This document shows, in pieces, positions 52,003 through 60,746 of a stretch of 64,000 nucleotides of DNA (within the stretch, counting starts at the first letter, position 1; every line of letters starts with the position of its first letter). Source of the stretch: CAWDVH01 sp963805705 (lineage in GTDB: Bacteria; Actinomycetota; Actinomycetes; Streptosporangiales; Streptosporangiaceae). The position numbers and the translations under genes were made by a program. Location: the NCBI GenBank assembly GCA_963805705.1, contig CAWDVH010000004.1, positions 930,001 to 994,000 on the forward strand, in the 5' to 3' direction. The notes beneath the pieces were generated by a model. That model had not been told where the DNA came from. It made no database searches and worked only from the letters and a program-made list of their open reading frames with translations.

Positions 52003-53178
52003 GTGATCAGGCAAGGTCAGCATTCTACTGCTCCCATCGACCCGTCGGAGCTAGCGACCGCGCTCCGGCCTTTCGGCGAGAGCACGATGTTGCCCAGGAC
52101 CGCATATGTCGATCCGGCCGTGTTCGCATGGGAGCAGGAGAACTTCTTCAATTCGGGCTGGACCTGCGCCGGCTTCAGCACCCAGCTCGCCCGGCCGGGA
52201 GATCAGCGGGCTGAGCCGGTCGGCGCCGGGAGCGTGCTGCTGGTCCGCGGCGAGGACGGCGTGCTGCGGGGTTTTGCCAACACGTGCCGCCACCGCGGCC
52301 ACGAGCTGCTGGCCGTCGGTGCTGGGGCGCAGCGCAACTCCGTCATCTGCCCCTACCACTCCTGGACCTACGCGCTGTCAGGCGGGCTGCGCTTCGCGTC
52401 CGGCTTCAAGGGCCAGGCCGGATTCGACGAGTCGGCCTGGGGCCTGGCTGAGCTGCCCGTTACCGAATGGCACGGGCTGGTCTTCGTCAACGCCTCGGCC
52501 GGCGCCGGGCCGCTCGGCGCATCGCTGCGGGCGCTGGACGAGGTGGTCGCGCCGTACGAGCCGGAGCGGCTCGTGATAGCAGGACGTCACGTCTACGATG
52601 CCGCCGCGAACTGGAAGGTAGTGAGCGAGAACTACGCGGAGTGCTACCACTGCCCGACCATCCATCCCGAGCTGTGCCGGGTCAGCCCTCCCGCCAGCGG
52701 CGAGAACTTCCCGGTGAGCGGCGCGTGGATCGGCGGCTGGATGCACCTTCGCGACGGGATGCAGACCATGTCGCTCGACGGCGCCAGCCTCGGCGTCCCG
52801 CTGCGCATGCTCGGCGACCAGGGCCTGCGCACCGTGATCTACCTCAATATCTTCCCGAACATCCTGCTGAGCCTGCACCCGGATTACGTGATGACGCACC
52901 GGCTGGTGCCGCTCGCCGCCGGCCGGACCATGATCGAGTGCTCCTGGGCCTTCGCGCCGGAGGCGCTGGAGCGGCCCGGCTTCGATCCCGGTTACGCGGT
53001 CGAGTTCTGGGATATCACTAACCGGCAGGACTTCGATGCCTGCGAGTCGGTGCAGCGCGGGCTCAGCTCCGAGCACGCCCGGCCGGGGCCGCTGGCCTCG
53101 GGCGAGGACGGAGTCTATGACTTCGTCACGATGGTGGCGCGAGGCTACCAGGGCGAGCCGGCCTGGCTCCCGTCCTGA
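52003..53178 (+). CDS. Rieske non-heme iron aromatic ring-hydroxylating-type oxygenase, alpha subunit
   Basis: 391 aa from GTG 52003. The Rieske [2Fe-2S] site is Cys95-x-His97 (NTCRHRGHELL) and Cys116-x2-His119 (VICPYHSWTY). The catalytic domain has the bridging Glu/Asp and iron His pair in NYAECYHCPTIHPEL (about 208-222). Standalone: no beta subunit, ferredoxin or reductase gene is adjacent, so reductase partners must be elsewhere. Members hydroxylate or demethylate aromatics, quaternary amines (carnitine, betaine-type) or heterocycles. Its last 34 bases overlap the end of the convergent ABC ATPase gene. Confidence 0.92.
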   Translation: MIRQGQHSTAPIDPSELATALRPFGESTMLPRTAYVDPAVFAWEQENFFNSGWTCAGFSTQLARPGDQRAEPVGAGSVLLVRGEDGVLRGFANTCRHRGHELLAVGAGAQRNSVICPYHSWTYALSGGLRFASGFKGQAGFDESAWGLAELPVTEWHGLVFVNASAGAGPLGASLRALDEVVAPYEPERLVIAGRHVYDAAANWKVVSENYAECYHCPTIHPELCRVSPPASGENFPVSGAWIGGWMHLRDGMQTMSLDGASLGVPLRMLGDQGLRTVIYLNIFPNILLSLHPDYVMTHRLVPLAAGRTMIECSWAFAPEALERPGFDPGYAVEFWDITNRQDFDACESVQRGLSSEHARPGPLASGEDGVYDFVTMVARGYQGEPAWLPS

Positions 53179-55037
53179 GCCGGACTCTTCTGGCCGGCCT
53201 GCCCGCCGGGCTCGGTGCGCAGCTTCGGCACGTCCTCCATCAGGCGGATCGTGTACGGGTCGGCCGGGTGCTCGAGAACCTGGCTCACCGGGCCCGACTC
53301 GACGACGGCGCCCTCCCGCAGCACGACGGCCGTCTGGGCGATGCTCCGCACCAGAGCCAGGTTGTGCGTGATGAAGATCATGGCCAGCTGGCGCTCCCGC
53401 TGGATCCGGCGGAGCAGTTCCACGATGATCGCCTGCACCGAGACGTCGAGCGACGAGGTGACCTCATCGCAGACCAGCAGGTCCGGCTCGGCGACCAGGG
53501 CACGGGCGATGGCGACCCGCTGACGTTCGCCGCCGGACAGCTGGTCAGGGTAACGCGGCAGGAAGCCGCCGCCCAGGGACACGTCTTCCAGCACTTGAAC
53601 GACCCGCCGGGAGCGCTCTTTGAAGGAGATGTCAAGGAACTGCTCGAGCGGCTGGGCCACGATCTGGCCGATCGTCTTCCTCGGGTTGAGTGAGGTATAC
53701 GGGTTCTGGAAGATGTACTGGACCCGCTGCAGGACTTCCCTGGGGCGCTGCCGTGATCCCGCCGCCAGGGGGGCGCCCTGGAAGGCGATCTCGCCGGTCC
53801 AGTTGCTGTGCAGCCCGGCGATGCAGCGGGCGAGCGTCGTCTTGCCGGAGCCTGATTCGCCGACCACGGCGACGCAGGACTCGGGGGGCACGTCGAGCGT
53901 GACGCCGGAGAGGACTGATGTCTGGCCGTAGCTGGCGCTGACGTTGCGGACCGACAGGATCGGCGCCGCCGCGGCCGCCGCCCTGGCCCCGGCTACCGCC
54001 GGACGCCGGGCCGGTTCGGGCCGGATTTCGGTGGCCCGCAGGCACCGGACGGTACGGCCGTTGATGACGACCGGCTCGGGTTCCTGCGACCGGCAGTCCT
54101 CGATGGCCAGGCTGCAGCGCGAGGCGAAGGAGCACCCGGTGCCGCGGCGGCCCGGCCGCGGCTGATGGCCGTCGATGCCGGTGAGGACCTCGGCGCGCTC
54201 CGGTGACGGGACAGCCCCGATCAGCCCGCGGCTGTAGGGGTGCAGCGGCTCGCAGAACAGCTGGTCGGCAGAGCCGAGTTCGATGATCCGTCCCGCGTAC
54301 ATGACCGCGACGCTGGCCGCCAGCCCGCTCACCACGGCCAGGTCATGGCTGACGTAGACGGCCGCCACCCCGTAGGACCGGCAGAGGCCGCGCACGGTCT
54401 CCAGGACGTGGCGCTGAGTCGAGACATCCAGGCCGGTCGTCGGCTCGTCCAGCACGATGAGCGACGGCCTGCAGGTGAAAGCCATGGCTATGCTGACGCG
54501 CTGCTGCTGGCCGCCGGACAGCTGATGCGGGTAGCGGCGAAGCAGCTCGGGAGTCGCGTCGAGACGCGCCTCGCCCATGACCTCCGCCACGCGCGCATCT
54601 ATGTCGTCGGCGACTCCGGCGTGCACCAGCAGTGCCTCCCTGAGCTGCGTGCCGATCCGCAGCGTCGGGTTGAGCGCCGAGGAGGGATCCTGGGGCACGT
54701 AGCTGACCTTCGCGCCGCGCGCCGATCTCAGGTCACCGGGGCTGAGCGCCAGCAGGTCGACCCCGTCCAGCCTGACCTGCCCGCCGCTGATCTTCAGGCC
54801 CCGGCGGACATGGCCGAGCAGGGCGAGCGCCACCGTGGACTTGCCTGACCCTGACTCGCCGACCAGGCCGAGCACCTCGCCGGCCCGGACAGAGAAGCTG
54901 ATCTCGCTCACTACATCCGGCCCCGATTCGAGGCAGACCTCAAGGTCCTGTACCGAGAGCCTGGTACCGGCGGATGGCCGGGACGATCCGGGCGGCCCGG
55001 TGAGTCCGCCGGGGCGGTGCACTGGCTCGTATCTCAC
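53145..55037 (-). CDS. Fused dual ATP-binding protein of an Opp/Dpp-type ABC transporter
   Basis: 630 aa with two complete nucleotide-binding domains. NBD1 (about 27-285): Walker A GESGSGKST, signature LSGGQQQRVSIAMAF, Walker B LIVLDEP, then the C-terminal GCSFASRCSLAIEDCRS Fe-S-type motif. NBD2 (about 355-600): GESGSGKTT, LSGGERQRVAIARAL, LLVCDEV. In most systems these are separate OppD and OppF proteins. GTG 55037 overlaps the permease TGA (GTGA). It powers import with the two upstream permeases. Confidence 0.93.
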   Translation of the reverse strand: MRYEPVHRPGGLTGPPGSSRPSAGTRLSVQDLEVCLESGPDVVSEISFSVRAGEVLGLVGESGSGKSTVALALLGHVRRGLKISGGQVRLDGVDLLALSPGDLRSARGAKVSYVPQDPSSALNPTLRIGTQLREALLVHAGVADDIDARVAEVMGEARLDATPELLRRYPHQLSGGQQQRVSIAMAFTCRPSLIVLDEPTTGLDVSTQRHVLETVRGLCRSYGVAAVYVSHDLAVVSGLAASVAVMYAGRIIELGSADQLFCEPLHPYSRGLIGAVPSPERAEVLTGIDGHQPRPGRRGTGCSFASRCSLAIEDCRSQEPEPVVINGRTVRCLRATEIRPEPARRPAVAGARAAAAAAPILSVRNVSASYGQTSVLSGVTLDVPPESCVAVVGESGSGKTTLARCIAGLHSNWTGEIAFQGAPLAAGSRQRPREVLQRVQYIFQNPYTSLNPRKTIGQIVAQPLEQFLDISFKERSRRVVQVLEDVSLGGGFLPRYPDQLSGGERQRVAIARALVAEPDLLVCDEVTSSLDVSVQAIIVELLRRIQRERQLAMIFITHNLALVRSIAQTAVVLREGAVVESGPVSQVLEHPADPYTIRLMEDVPKLRTEPGGQAGQKSPAQDGSQAGSPW

Positions 55038-55987
55038 TGCGCCACCCCCGTGCCGAGATCGGAGATCAGAGCCGCTTCCTCCGGCCGGCGCTCGACGCCG
55101 ATGGCCACTCTGGCAATCGCGTCGGTAAAGGTATTGGTACCGATGGTGAGCAGCGCGATCAGCGCGGCGGGAACGATCACGGCCCAGGGGTTAAGCGCCA
55201 GGCCGATCCGGTTCTCGTTGATCATCGTGCCCCAGTTGGACGCCGGCGGCGCCTGCCCGAAGCCGAGAAACGCCAGCCCGGCGATGATCACGATCGAATA
55301 GGTCAGCCGCAGGCCAGACTCGACCATGAGCGGGGCGACGAGGTTGGGCAGGATCTCCTTCGTCATGATCTTGTTTGGCGGCATTCCCTGCAGTTCGGCC
55401 ACCTTGACGTAGTCCCGCTCGGAGATGTCCAGGGTCGCCGACCGCACCACCCTGGCGACCTGCGGCGCGTGCGAGATGCCGACCGCGAGCACGATCAGCC
55501 AGAGCTTCGGGCCGATCAGGGCCAGCAGCAGGAGGGCGAACACCAGCTGCGGGAACGACAGGATCACATCGACGGTCCGCATGATGATCCCGTCCGCCTG
55601 ACCGCGCAGGTAGGCGGCCGACATGCCGGCCATCGCGCCGACCGTGACCCCGATGGCCGTCGCGGCGACGGCCATGATCAGCAGGATCCAGCCGCCGTCC
55701 AGGACCCTGGACAGGAGGTCTCGGCCCAGGAAGTCGCTGCCAAGGGGAAAGGAGCCTGACGGCCTGGCGAACTCGACGGTCGCGAGTGCGTTGGGCGACT
55801 GCGGGACGATGAACGGGCCGACGACCGCCACGAGCACGACAAAGGACGTCAGCGCGAGCCCGATCGCGCCTCGCCGGGTGCGCACGGCCGCCCACAGCAC
55901 CGAGGCCCACTGATGCCGGCGCATGCCGCTCGCGGCCGGCCTGGTGACGCCCGATACAGCGGGAGTGGCGGGTGTGTTGACTGTCAT
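55034..55987 (-). CDS. ABC transporter permease (DppC type)
   Basis: 317 aa from ATG 55987, 2 bases after the upstream permease stop. Cytoplasmic lead (about 1-40), helix GAIGLALTSFVVLVAVVGPFIVP, the loop FPLGSDFLGRDLLSRVLDGG that is a DppC signature, and five further helices with the EAA-type loop DYVKVAELQGMPPNKIMTKEILPN. The longer in-frame reading upstream is the shadow of the neighbouring permease. Confidence 0.92.
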   Translation of the reverse strand: MTVNTPATPAVSGVTRPAASGMRRHQWASVLWAAVRTRRGAIGLALTSFVVLVAVVGPFIVPQSPNALATVEFARPSGSFPLGSDFLGRDLLSRVLDGGWILLIMAVAATAIGVTVGAMAGMSAAYLRGQADGIIMRTVDVILSFPQLVFALLLLALIGPKLWLIVLAVGISHAPQVARVVRSATLDISERDYVKVAELQGMPPNKIMTKEILPNLVAPLMVESGLRLTYSIVIIAGLAFLGFGQAPPASNWGTMINENRIGLALNPWAVIVPAALIALLTIGTNTFTDAIARVAIGVERRPEEAALISDLGTGVAQ

Positions 55988-55989
55988 CG

Positions 55990-57012
55990 CTATCTCGCGA
56001 TCCTCCGGCGAGGAGTGGCCGCCAGCGCGACCACATCGGCGATGATGTTGGCGAACACGTAGAACGCCGCGAGCACGACGACGACGAACTGGATGATGGG
56101 TATGTCGCGGTTGTCGACGGCGAAGACGAGCTCCTGGCCGATGCCCGGAAAGTTGAACACGTATTCCACGATGACGATGCCGCCGGCCAGGTAGAGGAAA
56201 TTGAGGCCGATGACCTGGATGGTCGGCGCGATGGCATTCGGCAGCGCGTGCACGAGGACGATGCGCCATTCCGGCACGCCCTTGAGCCTGGCCATCTCCA
56301 CGTAATCAGACTCCAGAGCCTCGATCATCGCGGCCCGCATCATCCGCATGATGTACGGGACGATCACGATGACCAGGGTGGCGACCGGCAGGATGAGCAG
56401 CTCCGGGCTGTCCCACGGGTAGGTGCCGGGGGGGAGCAGGGAGACCGCGGGCAAGACCTGCCATACCACGGTCGAGAGCAGGATGATCAGGCCGATGGCG
56501 ACGACGAAGTCGGGCAGCGAGGTCACGGCCAGGGCGATGACCGAGCTGACGTGATCGAACCACCCGTCCTTGCGCAGCGCGGCCGCGGCACCGAGGGCAA
56601 CGCCGATAACCGAGCCGATCAGGCCGGTGACCAGGACGAGCACGGCGGAGTCGACGAGGCGCGGCGCCACCACGGTCCAGACGGCCTCGCCGTTGGCCAG
56701 CGACCGGCCGAGGTTGCCGGTGAACAGCCCGGACAGCCAGGTCCAGTACTGGTCAACCGCGGGCCGGTTCAGGTGCAGCTGAATGTCGAGGGCACGCACC
56801 CGGGCCGGGTTGGCATTGCGGCCGAGTACGGCGAAAGCCGCATTGCCCGGCAGGATCTCCGTGGCCACGAAGACGATGACCGAGACCAGGAACAGCGTGA
56901 ACAGGCCGAAGACGGTTCGCCGCCGGACCAGCCGCAGGATGGGGCGGCCATCGCTGCGGGAGACCGCCGACGCCGGCTGGGCTGGCTGGACGGGGGCCGC
57001 GGTCGCGGTCAC
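55990..57012 (-). CDS. ABC transporter permease (DppB type)
   Basis: 340 aa. First helix TVFGLFTLFLVSVIVFVATEILPGNAA with the PGNA variant of the DppB motif, six helices in all, and the EAA-type loop SDYVEMARLKGVPEWRIVLVHALPN. First gene of the transporter unit, 264 bp after the hydantoinase-like gene on the same strand; this gap holds a duplicated TAGGCT element that may be its promoter. Confidence 0.92.
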   Translation of the reverse strand: MTATAAPVQPAQPASAVSRSDGRPILRLVRRRTVFGLFTLFLVSVIVFVATEILPGNAAFAVLGRNANPARVRALDIQLHLNRPAVDQYWTWLSGLFTGNLGRSLANGEAVWTVVAPRLVDSAVLVLVTGLIGSVIGVALGAAAALRKDGWFDHVSSVIALAVTSLPDFVVAIGLIILLSTVVWQVLPAVSLLPPGTYPWDSPELLILPVATLVIVIVPYIMRMMRAAMIEALESDYVEMARLKGVPEWRIVLVHALPNAIAPTIQVIGLNFLYLAGGIVIVEYVFNFPGIGQELVFAVDNRDIPIIQFVVVVLAAFYVFANIIADVVALAATPRRRIAR

Positions 57013-57180
57013 GGCGGGCTCATCCAGCGGAACGTGTGGGCAACTGCACCTGCCACGTCGCCGGCTCCTTCCGTCAGCGTCGGTGAACTGGCAGGTCAGG
57101 GCCGATCCGTCCCGCCGCCGACGTGATCGTCGGCTGAAGATGTACCGGCCGCCGCCATCGGGATGGCGTGACCACCATCT

Positions 57181-57214
57181 GTAGCCTAACCGGTCGCCGG
57201 TAGCCTAACCGGTC
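57181..57214. repeat. 15-bp direct repeat (19-bp period) upstream of the transporter unit
   Basis: GTAGCCTAACCGGTC occurs at 57181-57195 and 57200-57214. Read on the minus strand each copy has TAGGCT, a good -10 hexamer, followed by about 170 bases of leader to the DppB-type start. Confidence 0.5.
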
Positions 57215-57276
57215 AGCCGAGACGATAGTGGCGAGCTGCCGGGCAACAGGACCCTCGGAATTCCTCGCTGGCCTGA

Positions 57277-58680
57277 TCAGCGTGCCGAGGCCGCCGGTGA
57301 CCCGTCCGGCCCGGCCGGCAGGTACCGGCCGCTACCTGGCCCGCCGACCAGCACGCCATCGGCGGCAGTCAGGGCGCCCCTCAGCAGCACGGCACGGACC
57401 CGCCCCCGCCTCCGGTGCCCGGCGTAGACACTGGGACCGGTGCCGTCGTCAAAGGAATCCGGGCCGACGACCGTCTCTCCGGCCGGGTCGAAAACGACGA
57501 CGTCGGCGTCCGAGCCCGGTGCCAGCGCCCCCTTGCGCGGGTAGTGCCCGAAGATCCTGGCCGGGTTCTCCGACACCAGCTGCACGAGCCGGCTGACTCC
57601 GATCCCCCTGGCCAGGCCCTCCGATAGCAGCATCGGCACGCGTGCGCCGATGCCGGCGATCCCGTACTCGCAGCTCTCGCCCGGTGCGGTCAGCTCGGCC
57701 GGGACGGCCGACCTGGTCTGGCAGTGGTCGGAGCCGACCGCATCGACCGTCCCGTCCGCGACTGCCTCCCACAGCGCCTCGATATGATCCCGGCCCCGCA
57801 GGGGCGGGGCCACCAGGTACCGGCCGGCGTCCGCGCCCGCATAGCTGTGCTCGTCGAGCAGCAGATGGTGCAGGCAGACTTCGGCGAAGACCGGCGAGCG
57901 GCGCTTCCGGCGGGCCAGGCGCACCAGCTCGATCGCGCCGGCCGTGGACAGGTGGACCAGGTAGCACGCCGCGCCGGTGAGCGACGCAATGGCGAGCGTG
58001 CTCGCGACCGCCTCCTCTTCCACCTCGGGCGGCCGGGTGTCGCAGAAGGCACGGGCGCCGCGGCGGCCAGGATCCGCCGCGGTGTCCCGCGTCACGGTGT
58101 CCACCAGCGCCTCGATCAGGGGCCCGTTCTCGCAGTGCACCTGCACCAGCAGCCCCAGCCGGCGGGCGACGGTCATCAGCTCGAATAGCCGCCTCGGCGA
58201 GCACATGATGCCCAGCTCGGGATAGGCCAGGAAGACCTTCACGGCCGCGGCCCCGGCGCGCCGGGCCGCGGCCAGATCGGCCGGGGTGGTGTGCTCGGGG
58301 TCATAGAGCATGGCGTGCAGGCCGACATCGATGACCGCACCGCCGCCGGCCAGTTCGGCCCGGCGGCTGAGCAGGCCGTCAATATCGCCCTGGCCGGGGT
58401 CGGGATTAGTGAACGAGAGGGCCGTCGTGGTGCCGCCCAGTGCCGCCGCCGCGGTGGCCAGGCGCACCTGGGCCATCAGATGACAGTGCGGATCGACGCC
58501 GCCGGGCAGCACATAGCAGCCGGCCGCGTCCACCTGCTGACCGCCGACGGCGCCCTGGCCCGGCGGCACGGGCGCGGCCCGGCCCAGTCCGGCGATCGTG
58601 CCGCCGCTCAGCAGGAGATCCGACCGGCGCGGGCCATCGGGCGTGACGACGGTCCCGCCGACGATCGCGCTGACGTCCAT
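57277..58680 (-). CDS. Dihydropyrimidinase/hydantoinase-like amidohydrolase
   Basis: 467 aa from ATG 58680, with AGGAG 7 bases upstream. Binuclear-metal landmarks: His65 and His67 (GGVDPHCHL), the Lys148 that is carbamylated in this family (AAVKVFLAYPE), His182 (QVHCENG), His in YLVHLSTAGA, and Asp in AVGSDHCQT. It hydrolyses a cyclic amide bond, as in hydantoin, dihydropyrimidine or allantoin. It sits at the head of the minus-strand transporter genes and divergent from a PuuE-like gene, supporting a ureide/imide pathway. Tyr typical of D-hydantoinase substrate loops cannot be placed with certainty. Confidence 0.92.
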   Translation of the reverse strand: MDVSAIVGGTVVTPDGPRRSDLLLSGGTIAGLGRAAPVPPGQGAVGGQQVDAAGCYVLPGGVDPHCHLMAQVRLATAAAALGGTTTALSFTNPDPGQGDIDGLLSRRAELAGGGAVIDVGLHAMLYDPEHTTPADLAAARRAGAAAVKVFLAYPELGIMCSPRRLFELMTVARRLGLLVQVHCENGPLIEALVDTVTRDTAADPGRRGARAFCDTRPPEVEEEAVASTLAIASLTGAACYLVHLSTAGAIELVRLARRKRRSPVFAEVCLHHLLLDEHSYAGADAGRYLVAPPLRGRDHIEALWEAVADGTVDAVGSDHCQTRSAVPAELTAPGESCEYGIAGIGARVPMLLSEGLARGIGVSRLVQLVSENPARIFGHYPRKGALAPGSDADVVVFDPAGETVVGPDSFDDGTGPSVYAGHRRRGRVRAVLLRGALTAADGVLVGGPGSGRYLPAGPDGSPAASAR

Positions 58681-58688
58681 GGCGATGC

Positions 58689-58786
58689 TCCTGGCTTCCC
58701 TAGGCCTTCCTAGGCCTTCCCTGGCCTTCCTGGCTTTCTCCGGCCTTCCTGGCCTGCCCCTGGCTTCCTTGGGCCTTCCTCTGACG
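58689..58786. repeat. Degenerate GGCCTTCCT repeats in the hydantoinase leader
   Basis: Short imperfect units (GGCCTTCCT, TGGCTTTCT, GGCCTTCCC) fill about 95 bases between the hydantoinase start and the divergent gene. On the minus strand they encode the Arg/Lys/Gly/Ala run seen in the extended reading, which I regard as non-coding. Confidence 0.6.
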
Positions 58787-58796
58787 CCCGGCATCA

Positions 58797-58812
58797 CTTA
58801 CGGTACTGAGAC
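58797..58812 (+). promoter_or_regulatory. Weak GlnR-like site between hydantoinase and PuuE-like genes
   Basis: CTTAC-n6-GAGAC, one mismatch per half from the GlnR pattern gTnAC-n6-GaAAC, 25 bases before ATG 58837. TACGGT inside it could instead be a -10. Confidence 0.3.
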
Positions 58813-58836
58813 ATCCGGCGCCGGACGAGGGGGAGC

Positions 58837-59784
58837 ATGGCGGAGAACGAGCCAGGACATGCTGGTCCAGTTCGCGATTTCGTCGGGTATGGCCGCCGCA
58901 TTCCCCTGGTGCGCTGGCCGGGCGATGCCAGCCTGGTCGTGAATATCGTGGTCAACTACGAGTCAGGCGCCGAGTACTCGCTGCCCGACGGGGACGGACG
59001 CAACGACAGCTGGGGCGAGTACTCCTACCAGATCGGCCCGCAGATCCGGGACCTCGGGACCGAGACCCACTTCGAGTTTGGCAGCCGGGCCGGGATCTGG
59101 CGGCTGGCCAGGCTCTTCGACCGGTATCAGGTGCCGGTCACGATCGGCGCGTGTGCCGTCGCCCTGGAGCGCAATCCGGCGGTCGCCGAGTGGATCACCG
59201 AGGCGGGCCACGACGTGCTCGCGCACGGATGGCGCTGGAGCGAGCTGTCGGAACTCACCAGGGAGCAGGAGCGCGATGACCTGCGGCGCGCCGTCGAGTC
59301 GATCGAGCGGCTCACGGGGGAGCGGCCGCTGGGCTGGTACGGGCGCTCGTTCCCGAGCGTGCACACCAGGGACCTGGTCGTCGAGGAGGGCGGGTTCGTC
59401 TACGACTCCGACAGCTCCAATGACGAGCTGCCGTACTTCGTTGACGTGCGCTCCTCGCCGTTTCTGGTCGTGCCCTACTCCAAGGTGTACAACGATAACC
59501 GCTACCTGCTGAGCCCCACGTACTCCGCCCCGCGCCACTTCTTCGAGACCCTGCGCGCCGCGGTGGACTACCTGTGCGAGGAGGCAGAGGCCGGCGATGG
59601 CGCCCGCATGATGACGGTGGGCCTGCACGAGCGGTGGAGCGGCCAGGCCGCCCGGGCCTCGGCGGTGCGCGACTTCATCGAGTACGTGCAGTCCCGCCCG
59701 GATGTCCGGTTCATGCGGCGGCTGGACATCGCGCGCTGGTGGCTCGACCACCACGCGGGCTGGGACACAGGCGGTCGAGCGTGA
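58837..59784 (+). CDS. Polysaccharide-deacetylase-fold amidohydrolase (PuuE allantoinase-like)
   Basis: 315 aa; GAGGGGGAGC precedes ATG 58837. NodB-like fold of the PuuE branch: VVNIVVNYESGAEYSLPDGD N-terminal strand, FEFGSRAGIWRLARLFDRYQVPVTIGACAVALE, the metal motif DVLAHGWRWSE, and GWYGRSFPSVHTRDLV. PuuE-type allantoinases open the hydantoin ring of allantoin without the urease-like metal centre. No signal peptide, so it acts inside the cell, against a peptidoglycan or chitin role. First gene of a plus-strand unit of five or more genes; its TGA overlaps the next GTG. Confidence 0.88.
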   Translation: MAENEPGHAGPVRDFVGYGRRIPLVRWPGDASLVVNIVVNYESGAEYSLPDGDGRNDSWGEYSYQIGPQIRDLGTETHFEFGSRAGIWRLARLFDRYQVPVTIGACAVALERNPAVAEWITEAGHDVLAHGWRWSELSELTREQERDDLRRAVESIERLTGERPLGWYGRSFPSVHTRDLVVEEGGFVYDSDSSNDELPYFVDVRSSPFLVVPYSKVYNDNRYLLSPTYSAPRHFFETLRAAVDYLCEEAEAGDGARMMTVGLHERWSGQAARASAVRDFIEYVQSRPDVRFMRRLDIARWWLDHHAGWDTGGRA

Positions 59785-60746
59785 GAGCTGTGACGTTCGC
59801 GGGGGCAGGCGGGAACGAGGTCGTCAGGTTCGCCGAGCGCCCCGATCCGGTACCGGCTGACCACGAGGTCGTAGTCGCGGCCCGCTTTGCGGGCCTGAAC
59901 TGGGCAGACGTGGCGCAGCGGATGGGCAACTACCCGCCGCCCCCCGGCGCGCCGGCTGACATCCCCGGCCTGGAGGTCGCGGGAGTGGTCACGGCGGCCG
60001 GCCCGGCGGTGCGGGCCTGGCATGCCGGCGACCGCGTCTTCGGCATTGTCGGCGGCGGCGGGCTGGCTGACCGGGTCGCCGTCCACGAGCGGCACATCAC
60101 CGCGATCCCGGCGAATCTCGCTGACGATGTCGCCGCCGCCGTGCCCGAGGCGTACATCACCGCCCACGATGCGGTGTTCACCAGGTCCGGCCTCCTGCTC
60201 GGTGAGGTCCTGCTGGTGAACGGGGCCAACGGCGCGGTGGGATCCGCCGCGGTCCAGCTCGGCCTGGCGGCCGGGGCCAGGGTCGTGGCCAATGTCAGGT
60301 CGCCAGGATCGGCTGCGGCGCTCGCGGAGCGGGGTGCCCTGGTCGTCAGCCCGCAGACCGCCCTGGAGCAGGTGGCCGCGCTGGGCGGCGCCGATGTGGT
60401 GCTCGAGCTGGTCGGCGCGCCGAACCTGGACTTCGACTTCGACGCCCTCGCGTCGAAGGGACGGATCGTCGTGGTCGGCACTACGGCGGGGGAGTCGGCC
60501 GGCATCTCGCTTCGCGCTCTGATGGGCAAGCGGGCCAGGCTGGACGGCACCGTCCTGCGGGCCCGGCCGATGGAGGAGAAGGCGGCGGCCGTGCAGTCGT
60601 TCGCCCGGTCGGTCCTGCCGCTGCTGGCGGGCGGCCGGGTGGCACCGGTGATCGAGCGCGTCTTCAGCGCCGCCGATGCCGCCGATGCCTTTGACTACCT
60701 GGCGCGGCCAGGGAAGTCCGGGAAGATCCTGCTGGAGTTCTCATGA
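59781..60746 (+). CDS. Zinc-free MDR oxidoreductase (NADPH:quinone reductase-like)
   Basis: 321 aa from GTG 59781 (GTGA overlap with the previous gene). GLNWADVAQRMGNYPPPPGAPADIPGLEVAGVV is the QOR N-terminal signature (key residues NWADVxQRxGxYP) and LLVNGANGAVGSAAVQLGLAAG the nucleotide-binding loop; no zinc ligands. Its place within the putative N-heterocycle cluster suggests reduction of an unsaturated intermediate. Confidence 0.9.
   Translation: MRAVTFAGAGGNEVVRFAERPDPVPADHEVVVAARFAGLNWADVAQRMGNYPPPPGAPADIPGLEVAGVVTAAGPAVRAWHAGDRVFGIVGGGGLADRVAVHERHITAIPANLADDVAAAVPEAYITAHDAVFTRSGLLLGEVLLVNGANGAVGSAAVQLGLAAGARVVANVRSPGSAAALAERGALVVSPQTALEQVAALGGADVVLELVGAPNLDFDFDALASKGRIVVVGTTAGESAGISLRALMGKRARLDGTVLRARPMEEKAAAVQSFARSVLPLLAGGRVAPVIERVFSAADAADAFDYLARPGKSGKILLEFS

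Noticed and set aside
58837..59784. Cell-wall polysaccharide or chitin deacetylase
   Set aside because: No signal peptide or membrane anchor, and the sequence follows the PuuE branch; the neighbours are catabolic.
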